From SZUA-320 sp963707875 (GTDB lineage Bacteria > Gemmatimonadota > Gemmatimonadetes > Gemmatimonadales > GWC2-71-9): a stretch of DNA of 64,000 nt. The position numbers and the translations under genes were made by a program. Position 1 is the stretch's first letter; each line of letters opens with the position of its first letter. Where the stretch lies: contig CAVPRU010000003.1 in assembly GCA_963707875.1 (NCBI GenBank), positions 372,001-436,000 on the forward strand, read 5' to 3'. Positions 27,264 through 37,011 of this stretch are shown one piece after another. Under the pieces are notes generated by a model that made no database searches, was not told the DNA's origin, and saw only the letters and a program-made list of their open reading frames with translations.

Positions 27264-27349
27264 CTGGGTGTTGCCACCTGTCACCGCATGCCACCCCAAC
27301 CCGTCCCAACCAACAACCGCCTAGGCTGAGACAACCACCACCAACCCTT

Positions 27350-29053
27350 ATGAGCAAGTCTCCGTTCGCATTCGGTCGCATTCATTGGCCGCGGCACGCC
27401 CAGATCTTCCTCACGGTCTTCGTCGGCGGAGGATTGCTGACGGCCGCATACGCGGTGTTTGCCAACGGACAAGCTGTCAATCAGGCACTGTGCGCACTCC
27501 GCCGTTGGGCGCTCGTCTATGCCGCGCTTCACTCGCTTGTGATACTTCTGGAATCATTGCTGCGCGGAACGTCGTCGCTCGTACTCCGTGCCTACTACGG
27601 CATCTGGGTCGGTGTCGTATTTCGGTATCTCCGCCGTGCGAGCGCTACAGCGGGGCGGCAACGCTGGCCCGCACGCGTTGCTCAGAGGATGATGCGCCAG
27701 TTGTACGACTGTGATACCGCATCATTGATACTCGACTCGATGGACGATAACGATGGTAAGCCGACCGTTATCCGCCGCCGTGATCTTGACGCCGACGGCT
27801 ACCTCGAGGACAAGGCGTTCTCCGTTGTCGTACTCACTAATCGTCCGCTCATTCATGCCCGCACGAATCCCACAAGGCACGTTCTTGAGGTAGATCTGCG
27901 GAACCAATCCGCCGCGATCTATAACTCCGCAGGCAAGAACTTTCTTCGGTCGCGATACCTGCAATCACAACACCAAAAGGACGCCAAGTTGCAGGGTACC
28001 CGAATCGACACGTTTCTTAGGTCAGATCGTGCGGGTGAAAGCATCGCACTTGTTCCGCCCTTCCGCTGGGCCTCGGGCGGCGCAATAGGTATCGCTTCGT
28101 TAGACGGTAGCGAATGGGTGACGGTCTTCTTCCGGGGTGTGCATCCGATTGGTTGGAATGTTGCAAACGGGGCCTCGGAGCGGAGCGACGAGTACAAGTC
28201 ACTTCATCGCCTAATGTTGCGGGAGTTTGCCGAGGAGCTCATCGTTCTTGATCGGTACCCAATGGCCGACGATCCGCGGCCACTGACCCACAAGGCGTTC
28301 CGACCTGCCGATCCGCTCCTGGAGGAGCTCCCTGATGACATCCGCCGCGAACTCACGAGCCGTCGGTTCACCGATCGCCATACACACCTTCGACGAGCTC
28401 ACGATCAACTGAACCTCTCCTCTCGAGAGGAGCTGACGATCGATCCTATCCCCACCCCGCACGCCGTCAGGATCGATTACCACGAGAGAGACGGCCGTAC
28501 TTCGGCACCACCCTCAGAGAGAACAAACCTCGTCTTCTCGGTGAATCCAGGTGAACTTGGAATCGAAACGATCCGGTTCTATCGATACACGCTCACGAGC
28601 ACAGACTACCTCATGTTTGGAGAGATTCATGAGCGGGCCGATTTCCTGGTACGCGAGCCTGTTGGGTTGCTACGACTCGACTGGTTACGGAGTCTGTTCG
28701 ACGCGCACGACGGTTCGCTTGGGGTGGAGGTCTGGGATGAGGAGTATGCGGGTGGCAAGAGGCTTCCCCGCATTCCCTCTAGCGCGTACCGCCTCTTCAC
28801 GGCTGATAACGAACTTCGTGAGCGAAGGCTTGAGCATCTCAGAAAGTTGGGTAGAACCGCAACAAAGACCGATGAGATCGAGCTCCAGTTTCATGACACA
28901 TGGCTCACGCGGTATCAGAGCGCTTTCACATCGCATGAGGGTGGGCATGGAGATGTGAATCCTGATGATGTGCCGTACTTGTGTACACTCTGTCCCGTCA
29001 CTTGGCGGTCGCTCGAAGCACTTTTTCGAACAGGATACGGACGTTCAGAATAG
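27350..29053 (+). CDS. Membrane-anchored protein with Nudix-like domain, atypical composition
   Basis: A 567-residue protein. Two or three membrane helices occupy the N-terminus (about residues 19-38, 48-66 and perhaps 75-92). The middle has a Nudix-like block: AIGIASLDGSEWVTVFF, then GWNVANGASER and, after a short insertion, LMLREFAEELIV, close to the REUxEExGU box but with spacing and Gly positions altered. A C-terminal region of about 250 residues (FYRYTLTSTDYLMFGEIHERADF, YLCTLCPVTWRSLEALFR) is unassigned. Codon use is clearly less GC-biased than its neighbours, with many A/T third positions, suggesting transfer. Nudix domains behind membrane anchors occur in nucleotide-signalling defence loci, but no nucleotide synthase is visible here. 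Catalysis is unproven. Confidence 0.7.
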   Translation: MSKSPFAFGRIHWPRHAQIFLTVFVGGGLLTAAYAVFANGQAVNQALCALRRWALVYAALHSLVILLESLLRGTSSLVLRAYYGIWVGVVFRYLRRASATAGRQRWPARVAQRMMRQLYDCDTASLILDSMDDNDGKPTVIRRRDLDADGYLEDKAFSVVVLTNRPLIHARTNPTRHVLEVDLRNQSAAIYNSAGKNFLRSRYLQSQHQKDAKLQGTRIDTFLRSDRAGESIALVPPFRWASGGAIGIASLDGSEWVTVFFRGVHPIGWNVANGASERSDEYKSLHRLMLREFAEELIVLDRYPMADDPRPLTHKAFRPADPLLEELPDDIRRELTSRRFTDRHTHLRRAHDQLNLSSREELTIDPIPTPHAVRIDYHERDGRTSAPPSERTNLVFSVNPGELGIETIRFYRYTLTSTDYLMFGEIHERADFLVREPVGLLRLDWLRSLFDAHDGSLGVEVWDEEYAGGKRLPRIPSSAYRLFTADNELRERRLEHLRKLGRTATKTDEIELQFHDTWLTRYQSAFTSHEGGHGDVNPDDVPYLCTLCPVTWRSLEALFRTGYGRSE

Positions 29054-29120
29054 CCCAACGGCCGATCCGCGGAGCGTGGCACGAGGATCTCTGACGGTGG
29101 TAAGCCTTTGGTTGCCCCAT

Positions 29121-29168
29121 TGCCCTTCCCCCCTCCCCGATCCAACCTCACCTTCGCCGCGGAGGTAG
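29121..29168 (+). repeat. Leader-like segment similar to 34921-34966
   Basis: GCCCTTCCCCCCTCCCC, then CACCTTCGCCGCGGAGG, resembles the leader directly in front of the trypsin-nuclease gene (GCCCTTCCCCCCTCCCCC, then TACCTTCGCGGGGGAGG). Here no gene follows in the right place. The rest of 29054-29291 shows nothing convincing. Confidence 0.45.
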
Positions 29169-29291
29169 CTACACCAGCGATACCGTTCCCCAAATCCACC
29201 ATCGGTGAGAGAAACCTCCTCCCGTTCCCATTGCTAGGACCTCTAGGTCGCTGCAAAGCTCACCGGTTCGCCATCATTGTGCCCGACCAGT

Positions 29292-32200
29292 TCACGGGGT
29301 TGAGTGGGGCATCGGGCCTCCCCAGACCACATCACCCTTGACCCCCTGCCACACTTCGACTGGCCCAAAGAGGAGCTGTGCCCCAACACTGTTCCCGGTC
29401 AGGGACACCTGGTACGGTTTATTCACCGGGAACCGACGGCCTGATCGCCACACCACCTTACCGTTGATGGCGATGCCACAGCTGTGATCCGGGAAGAGCT
29501 GTATGCGGAGCCGAAACCACTGCCCCGAGCCAAATGGTGTGGGCACGGGCAGTTGGAGGCTCTCCGTCCATCTCCGCCCACCATAAGACTGTGTAGGCCG
29601 AGCTCGGTCTCGGAGGCAGGGTACTTGGCGAGGCATTCCTCATTGCCCCACCTGGTGGGTGCCCGCCCACCGGTCGCGTGATCCCACCCGTCGTAGTCCT
29701 GTGATCTCACACTCTGGAGCGTGACCACCACACTCTGCCAGAGAGTGGACGTAATTGCGGTGGACACCTGGACCTCCACCCCGGCACCTAGGGTAGGGGT
29801 AACGTGAAACGCAGAATACACCCCACTCGGGAATGACCCATCACCGTTGGGGTTGAGACCACGGATCTTGTCGGGCCCCTGCACCATGACCGGCCTGGGT
29901 GCTCCAAATGGGATCCAGACCGAGCTGTCCAGCCCACCCCACGTTTCATGAACGACCGTGGTCGCCGTCGCTCTGGTAACCCTGACAGGGAGCGTCTGCC
30001 GACGGCCTGCCGCCTCGACGAGGATCTCGGTGATCCCGATGTCTCGCGGCACAACTCTTCCCGAGTTGTCCACGACGACGACCACTGTGTCGGCCGGGAC
30101 GAACTTCCACGCTGCCGGGGGCAGGTCTAGCGGTTCGTCATAGGCGTCGTAGGCAACCACAGCGACCGCCGCCGAGGCGTCAATCGGTACAAGCAGCGTG
30201 TCCACGAGGGCGGAGACTCGCTGGACGTAGCCCGGCCCGCGGCTGCCAACCCAGGCGAATGTTCCCCCGGGCTGCGCCCTCGCTACCCGGCGAGCAGCCG
30301 CGGCATTTCCCGTGGGCCAGACCAGCAGATCAACCGGGCCGCCGACTGTCTTGCCACAAATGCACGCCACCCAGCGGCCATCATCGCTGGCGCTGGCGCT
30401 CTGAACTGGGCCAGGATGGGCTACGCCAAGGCGCCCATCGTCAACACCCAACTCAAGTAGAACTCCACGATCACCGGATTCGGCGAGCACCAGAACAGTG
30501 CCAGGCCCAGACCAGCCGACAGGCACGAGTTTGCCGCGATGGTCTTCGAGCCGGCGACAGGCTGGGATCTGCGCCCACACAACTTGCACGCATATCTGGG
30601 CGCGCCCCGTCCGGTAGTCCCGGCGGAGGAAGGCGATACGGGTACCATCAGGGGACCAGACGGGAAACTGCTCCATCTCGTCGGTGGCGGCGAACCTGAC
30701 CACCGAGTCCGTCCCAACTGTCCAAAGCGCCAGATCGTAGTCGTAGTGGCCAGGCCGGGGCACCATCCACCTTGCGGTCGCAAAGGCCAGTTGCCGCCCA
30801 TCGGGTGAGATGCGGCCATCACCGTCATCACGCGACGAAGAAAGGGCCCAATGACTTCCCAGTGAGGAGCCTTGGAACAGTTCGCTGGTAAGGTCGTTGT
30901 CTGCCCACCCTGTGCCATACCACCTGATGCCGGATGGATCGCGGTACACCCCCTGGACCAGACTGCGCGAGGCAAGCTGATCCCGCACTCGGAGAACGCT
31001 GCCATTTGGCTGAAGGGGCAATCCAAACTCCCAATCTCCCAACGCCACCGGGACCGACCGGAAGGTGACAGTAGAGTCGCCCGGATCGGGTTCAATGAGC
31101 ATCAATTCTGCGTTTTCGACTGGAAGGGCTACACCCTCACCCGAAAGGGCCAAGCCACTGCCCATGATGAGAGAGGCAATGACGGCGACGGCTGCCCACG
31201 CCCGGTTGCTTGAGTGGAGTCCGATCCGTTGCCTCAGGGGAAGCCCTCGGACGAGAGCACGGGCAGCTGCTGGATCCTCATTCCCATTGAATGCGATTGC
31301 GAGCTGCCGGTGCGCCCGCCGGTCGCCACGCTGGCGGGATGCCGCGATGAATCGCTGAAAGGCCGTGGCAGCCTCTCCATTATCCTCACCGGCAATCAGG
31401 TGTCGCCCAGCCAGAAGGATATTCGCAGGCTCAGCCCCAGCGAGCGCGAGCTGCGCGCGTCCCAGTCGCCTATGGAGTTGTCGAGATTCCTCCGGGGAGA
31501 GCATGCCCAGAGCGGCAATGCCAATCTCGTCGTGAAACGGCTCGTACCCCCTGAGGGTGCTCGTAACCAAACCCGCTATCTCAAGCTGGGTCAACTCGAC
31601 CTCAAGGCGCCTGTCTTCCGTCCCCTCCGTGGCCATCAGGAGCCCGGACCCAACTGGGTACCCGGCAAGAGAACTGATCTGGAGCAGCCTCAGGGCCGGT
31701 GCCGACAAGGCTTCCAACCGGGCCCTGGTCACCTGACCATCGTCGAGGAGGGCACCCAATCCCAGTGGGTCTGGGCAACACCACACGCCACCCTCCAGCC
31801 CCAGGAAACACCGTTGGAGTGCCAGCCGCACAATTTCAAGCAGCAGAAACGGTGACCCCTCAGATGCCCTGTGCAGCCGCGCCAAGGCGCCCTGGGTCCG
31901 GTGGTCGTGAGTCGGCACGGCCCCCAGGCTCGTCAGGAATTCATGGGTGTGACCTTCGCTGAACGGGTGAAGAGTCAAGACCTCCACAGACCCTGAGTGC
32001 GGTACTCGTGCAGGGACCGGGCGACCGGTGGTGATAATGAGGACTGGAATCCTGTCGAGTCGCCCAAAGGCTCCATCAAGCAGCCGAAAAGACGCCTCAT
32101 CCGCCCAGTGCAGGTCATCAACAAACAGGGTGAAACCTTTCTCATCTGCGACGGCGAGAATCAGTTCATGTAACGCGGCAGTCCGGCGACGGAGCGCTTC

Positions 32201-33331
32201 GCTTCCAGTGGCCGGATCCGGCGGAGGGCTCATTCGCCCACTCAAGGAAGGATGAAGCGCAACTAGAGCTGCGGCGGCCCCCGGAGATACCCCGGTGGCC
32301 CCTGGCAGTTTCCCGAGCACACGGGCGACCTCCCCGGCCAAGGCATACTCCAAGTAACGCTCCCCCGGCTGCGCCCGGACATGGACGGTCCTGGCGCCCT
32401 GTATCCGGAGGTTCGCTGAAACGTCCGCCAAGAGCCGGCTCTTCCCCAAGCCCGCAGGCGCTAGGAGGTGGAAATGCCGGAAGGTGCCGCACCGTGTCTG
32501 TCTCCACGCGGTGACGATGGCACTGTATTCCACCTCGCGCCCAACCAGCTCAGCAACCAATTCGCTCTCTGGAGGAGCCTCCTTCACGGCCGTACCCGCT
32601 GTCTGCTTGGCTAGCCGCAATACCTCCTCAATGGCTGGTGATGGTCCCACACCTTCCTTCTGGAAGTACGCCGAGAGCTGGTCGGCCTCACTCCTCGCCA
32701 AGACCTCATTGCCGATTGCCAGTGACGTCTCGACAAGGAGCGCCCATCCATGCTCGTCCTCGGGGTCGGCCTCCCGGAGTCGTCTTGCCAGTGCGTGCGC
32801 TTCTCGAGCCTTACCCTGTTGGAGCCGACGGCGAGCCAGCGACCGAGACGCCGCAGAGAACTGAGACCGGAAACCCTGGCGCTTGACGTCAACCCAGAAC
32901 TCAAACCCCCTGGCCCCGGTCATCGGGCGGTGAAGGAAGAACGATGCGGAATAGGCGGAAATTGCTGACTCAAGGTCCTCACGATTGATGGCGTGGGAAA
33001 ACTTGTTGACATCCCCATCCAGAACCAGGGAGAGGGATACGTCCTCACCGCCGGTGATGCTGTTTCCTCCAAGGGTCTGCCTGAGCTGCCAGACCGTCTG
33101 GCGCAAGGCGTGACGGCCCCGCTCCTGACCGAAGTCCCGCCACAGCAGGTCGGTCAGGAAGGCTCGCGACGCTGAACGGCCGGGGGTGAGCGCCAGGTAG
33201 GTCACCAGCGCCAAGGGCTTCCCGACCGTGAGGAGAAGTGTCCCGTCTCCGGCGACAAGCCTCGGTTCCCCGAACGCGAGCAGCGTCAAACGAGCGTCAG
33301 AAGATGGCGTTACCAGTTGCTGGGGGGTCAT
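29292..33331 (-). CDS. Membrane-spanning SARP/STAND regulator with propeller, Ig and LamG-like ectodomain (one frameshift near 29600)
   Basis: About 1346 residues. Residues 1-235 form a winged-helix plus BTAD (SARP-type) unit (LLAFGEPRLVAGDGT, LLWRDFGQERGRHALRQTVWQLRQ). Residues 275-700 form an AAA/STAND ATPase with APAGLGKSRLL (Walker A, about 292) and TLFVDDLHWADE (Walker B, about 405). A membrane helix lies at about 705-725 (AAVAVIASLIMGSGLAL). Beyond it are a TolB-like propeller (RISPDGRQLAFAT, PVWSPDGTRIAFL), an Ig-like Big-type domain (about 1050-1125) and a LamG-like domain. The frame changes near 29600: the tail in the second frame (WFRLRIQLFPD, GIAINGKVVW) completes the domain and stops at 29292; the first frame stops at 29423. 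The ATG at 33331 starts the winged helix. Divergent from the gene at 33437. Confidence 0.82.
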
Positions 33332-33436
33332 TTGACTGAATCCTGACAGGGGGTCCCTAGGATCTGCTACCCCTTGGTCAGCCACACGACGAGACCGGGG
33401 GCAGCAACCTTCCAGACCCTTTCTTGAGGTGAAGCC

Positions 33437-34870
33437 ATGCGCCAAGCAATCGGGATCGTTGTAGCGAGTATTGTTGTAGCAGCTTGCGGGACGGAGGGCA
33501 ATACCCCGACCGAACCGCGCCCTCCCTCATTCGAGATCCTTGATGCCCTCCACAACCAGGGGAACCCGCGCTTTTTCCTGCTGCCACCTATGGTGCCGTC
33601 GCCAGCCACCACAGGAATGTTCGATTCCAGCCTGTCACCAACAGTAGCCATTTGCGAAATGGCTCAAGCCGCGTGTGGGGTCACGGTGGCCTCGTATACC
33701 ATGACCAGCGGGTCAGGCTCCGAGTTGGTCCGAGTTGATCCTTTCAACGAGCACTACGCCGTCAATTGGCATACCGATCAGTTCAGTCTTGACCTCCAGA
33801 AGACGTACCGCATCACCATCTCAGTCAGCGGCCTAAGCTTGGGGCACGCTGACGTGGCCGTGGTGGCGACCGGGAAGGAGTTGAAGAACATCAACACCGG
33901 AGAGTTTGTCCCCCTCAAAGATGGCCGCACCCTGCCAATCAAGTTCAGGATTGACCAAGGCATTTTTCCGCTGGTGCTTTCGGCAGTATCTGGTGATGGA
34001 CAGTCGGCACTCCTTGGCAGTGTCCTTCCAGCACCCATCGTAGCCAGGCTGACGGATGCTGGTGGCTACCCGGTGGGAGGGTATCAGGTGAGCTTCGCGG
34101 CGGCGAGCGGGTCTGGTGAGGTAATCCCGGTCACTGGGACGACAGGTGCGGACGGCGTGGCCACTGCGACCTGGACGCTGGGAAGCATGGTTGGACTACA
34201 AACCGTAGAGGCCAGTGCAGCGAACACCACCGGGCCGGTCACTTTCTCAGCGGCTGGGATCTCGCCTCTCCCCTCCTGGTGCGATACCAACATCAATTTC
34301 GATGATGGCACGGTACCAGTGGGTTGGGGCACGCTAGTGGTTAGGGGCGGACCCGGATTGATCAATGGCAGGGTTGAGGGCCATCCGACCGACAGCGGGA
34401 TGCGATTGGATTCGCCGACCGAGCCTGCAGGCCCATTGTCGAGAGTCATCGTGGAGTATGATGCGAGCAGTGTGTCGTCCTTCTGGGGCATGAATCACGG
34501 TTTCACGCTCGAGACCGATCAGGGCGTGTGGTGGTTCCTGGAACAGACTGCCAACGCCAGCTACGGACCCAACAACCTAGCGTTCCGAATTGATCAGATG
34601 GACGCTCCGACTGGCGCCGCAACCACGGTGACCGAACATGCGTTGACAGTGCGGCCGTACACCTACGGCGACCAGCACTACCGGATCGAGATCACTAACG
34701 GGCTCGTGCAATGGACTGTCACAAACCTGACCACGGCTCAAGTGGTAAGCGTATCACAGACGATTCCAGCCACGTTGTTGCTTACTGATGTGCACCGGGT
34801 GTACTGGGACGTCTACACAACCACGGGCTCCATTACATGGGGTGACAACCTGACGATTAGCTGTCAGTAA
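33437..34870 (+). CDS. Surface lipoprotein with Ig-like and LamG-like domains
   Basis: A 477-residue lipoprotein with lipobox VVAACG (about residues 13-18). Residues 30-185 form a beta-rich domain ending DGRTLPIKFRID. Residues 190-275 form a Big_1-type immunoglobulin-like domain (ARLTDAGGYPVGGYQVSFAAA, TGADGVATATWTLG). Residues 285-477 form a LamG/concanavalin-like domain (NINFDDGTVPVGW, HYRIEITNGLVQWTV). No enzyme motif is seen. The ribosome binding site is TGAGGTGAAG. It is divergent from the large regulator, whose ectodomain also has Ig and LamG-like units, so the regulator probably controls this gene. A strong hairpin follows the stop. Confidence 0.82.
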   Translation: MRQAIGIVVASIVVAACGTEGNTPTEPRPPSFEILDALHNQGNPRFFLLPPMVPSPATTGMFDSSLSPTVAICEMAQAACGVTVASYTMTSGSGSELVRVDPFNEHYAVNWHTDQFSLDLQKTYRITISVSGLSLGHADVAVVATGKELKNINTGEFVPLKDGRTLPIKFRIDQGIFPLVLSAVSGDGQSALLGSVLPAPIVARLTDAGGYPVGGYQVSFAAASGSGEVIPVTGTTGADGVATATWTLGSMVGLQTVEASAANTTGPVTFSAAGISPLPSWCDTNINFDDGTVPVGWGTLVVRGGPGLINGRVEGHPTDSGMRLDSPTEPAGPLSRVIVEYDASSVSSFWGMNHGFTLETDQGVWWFLEQTANASYGPNNLAFRIDQMDAPTGAATTVTEHALTVRPYTYGDQHYRIEITNGLVQWTVTNLTTAQVVSVSQTIPATLLLTDVHRVYWDVYTTTGSITWGDNLTISCQ

Positions 34871-34878
34871 CCAGGGAA

Positions 34879-34930
34879 GCGGCGGGGCAGGAGCCGGACT
34901 CTTCCTGGCTCCTGCCCCGCCGCCCTTCCC
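34879..34930 (+). terminator. Perfect 17-bp hairpin, probable terminator
   Basis: GCGGCGGGGCAGGAGCC at 34879-34895 pairs perfectly with GGCTCCTGCCCCGCCGC at 34907-34923 over an 11-base loop, 8 bases after the lipoprotein stop. The tail is CCTTCCCCCC rather than a clean U run, so termination strength is uncertain. Confidence 0.65.
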
Positions 34931-34970
34931 CCCTCCCCCATCCTCCCGTACCTTCGCGGGGGAGGCACCC

Positions 34971-36856
34971 ATGGCCGTCATCAACCCCCAGGCCGATCTC
35001 GACACCGCCGCCCGGTTCGCCCGGGCCCTGGCCCAGCAGAAGGCCACCTCCGACGAAGCCAAGGCCTACGCCGAGGCCCGGCGCCGGGACTTCGTCCAGG
35101 ACACCGGGAGCACCTTCCTCGAATCCATCATCGCCGACAGCGACCTCCTCCCGATCCGGCACTTCGCCATCGGCCAGCTCGCCGCCGCCACCGTGGGCCG
35201 GATCTTCCTCGCCGCCCCCGACGGCTCCGGCACCGGGTTCGCCACCGGCTTCCTGGTCGCCCCCGGCGTCCTCATCACCAACGGCACGTCCTCCAGTCCC
35301 CCGTCTGGGCCCGGAGCGCCACCCTCACCATGGACGCGGAGGACGACCTCGATGGCCTCCCCCGGCCCCCACGAGTCTTCAAGTTCACCCCCGACCAGCT
35401 CTTCCTGGCCGACCGGGAACTCGACTTCGCCTTCGCCGCCGTCGCCCCCCGCGCGGTGGACGGCACCCCGCTCGGCGGCTACGGCTACCTCAAGCTCTTC
35501 GGCCGCACCGGCAAGGTGGCCGCCGGCGAATACGCCACCATCATCCAGCACCCCGACGGCCGCCAGAAACACCTCGCCATCCGGAACAACCAGATCACCG
35601 TCTACGCCCAGGACGGCGACCTCTCCGACGCCGACCGGGCCGCCAACAACTTCCTCTACTACTCGACCGATACCCTCCCCGGCTCCTCCGGCGCCCCGGT
35701 CTTCTCCGACCAGTGGTACGTGATCGCCCTCCACCGCGCCGGTGTCCCCGAGACCCGGACCCGCGGCGGCAAGACGACCCTGGTCCGCAAGCAGAACCGC
35801 CCGGCAACCCCACCAAGGAGGTCCAGTTCGTCTCCAACGAGGGGGTCCGGGTGAGCCGGATCCTGGCTCGGCTCAAGGTCCTGTCAGAGTCCGGCGACCC
35901 CGACCAGCGGTCCCACGCCAGCCGGGCCCTGGAGGCGGTCACCACCGCCGCCGGCTCCCCCGAGAACGGGCCCTTTGCCCGCCCCACGGCCCGGATCGCC
36001 CTGCTCGGCGCACCCGACCAGCCCGGGGGCCAGCCGGTGGTTGAGAGCTTCGAGATCGTCCACCGGAAGGCCGAGGAGTTCCCCGAGAACACGGGCTACA
36101 ACCCCAGGTTCCTCCGGGGCCACCCGATCCCCCTCCCGACCCCATCCACCGAGCTCCGCCCCGAGCTGGCGCCCCGGCTCGACCGGCCCGGGGGGCACCT
36201 CCTCCCGTTCCGGCACTTCACCACCGCCATGCACGCCCGCCGGCGGCTCCCGGTCTTTGCGGCCATCAACATCGACGGCCGCCACAAGCCCGAGGGGGCG
36301 ATGCCGAAGCGGCCCGGCTGGTCGCTCGACCCCCGGATCGACGAGGCCCATCAGCCCGACGACTCCATCTTCAGCTCGATGCTCCAGCGGGGGCACATGG
36401 CCGCGCGGGACCACGTCTACTGGGGGAAGACCCCGGCCGAGGTGGCCCAGGCCGACCTCCACAGCTTCACGCTGACCAACGTCTGCCCCCAGGATCCGGG
36501 CCTTCAATGCCAGCAAGGAGTGGTATGAACTGGAGCGGCAGATCATCGAGGGGGCGGAGGAGGAGGACAGGCGGGTGACCCTCTTCCTGGGCCCGATCCT
36601 CCGGTCCACCGATCCGTCATATGACGACCTCCGGGGGTCTGGATCGTCGGCGGTGATGGGCACCCGGATCCGGATCCCGCTCCGGTTCTGGAAGATCGTC
36701 TGCTGGCTGGAGCGGGGGCTCCGGCACAAGGCCTTCCTGCTGGATCAGCGGGACGAGCTGGGGGTGGCGGGGCCGCTGGAGCTGGCGTTCACCCCGACCA
36801 AGGGGGTGGTGGAGAGCACGGTGGCGGAGATCGGGGAGCTGACCGGGCTCGACTAA
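34971..36856 (+). pseudogene. Trypsin-like protease fused to DNA/RNA non-specific endonuclease, three frameshifts
   Basis: About 628 residues if repaired. An N-terminal helical domain (residues 1-80) precedes a trypsin-like domain. FLVAPGVLIT is followed by the catalytic His once one lost T near 35283 is restored (TNWHVLQSPVW). LDFAFAAV carries the Asp and LPGSSGAPVF the Ser. The second half is a NUC-type nuclease with LQRGHMAARDH (family DRGHM-type active site), LTNVCPQ and a C-terminal GTRIRIPLRFWKIV. Frame changes occur near 35283 (-1), 35798 and 36493 (+1). The Ser, His, Asp and nuclease motifs all survive, arguing for errors or recent damage. The gene follows a strong hairpin and a GGGGGAGG ribosome binding site. 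No signal peptide is visible. A fragment of a relative is at 48641. Confidence 0.82.
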
Positions 36857-37011
36857 TTGGGGATTGCCTGAACCCGATTCCGGGCCCATTCTCTCCCTTT
36901 GGTGATGATCCATCCCACGAGCCTGGCCAGGATAATTCTCAACTCAATGAGTGAGGGACGCGGAGTCATGGCAAAGGTTCCGAGCAAGGTCAGCAACCGC
37001 GATCGCCGCGA

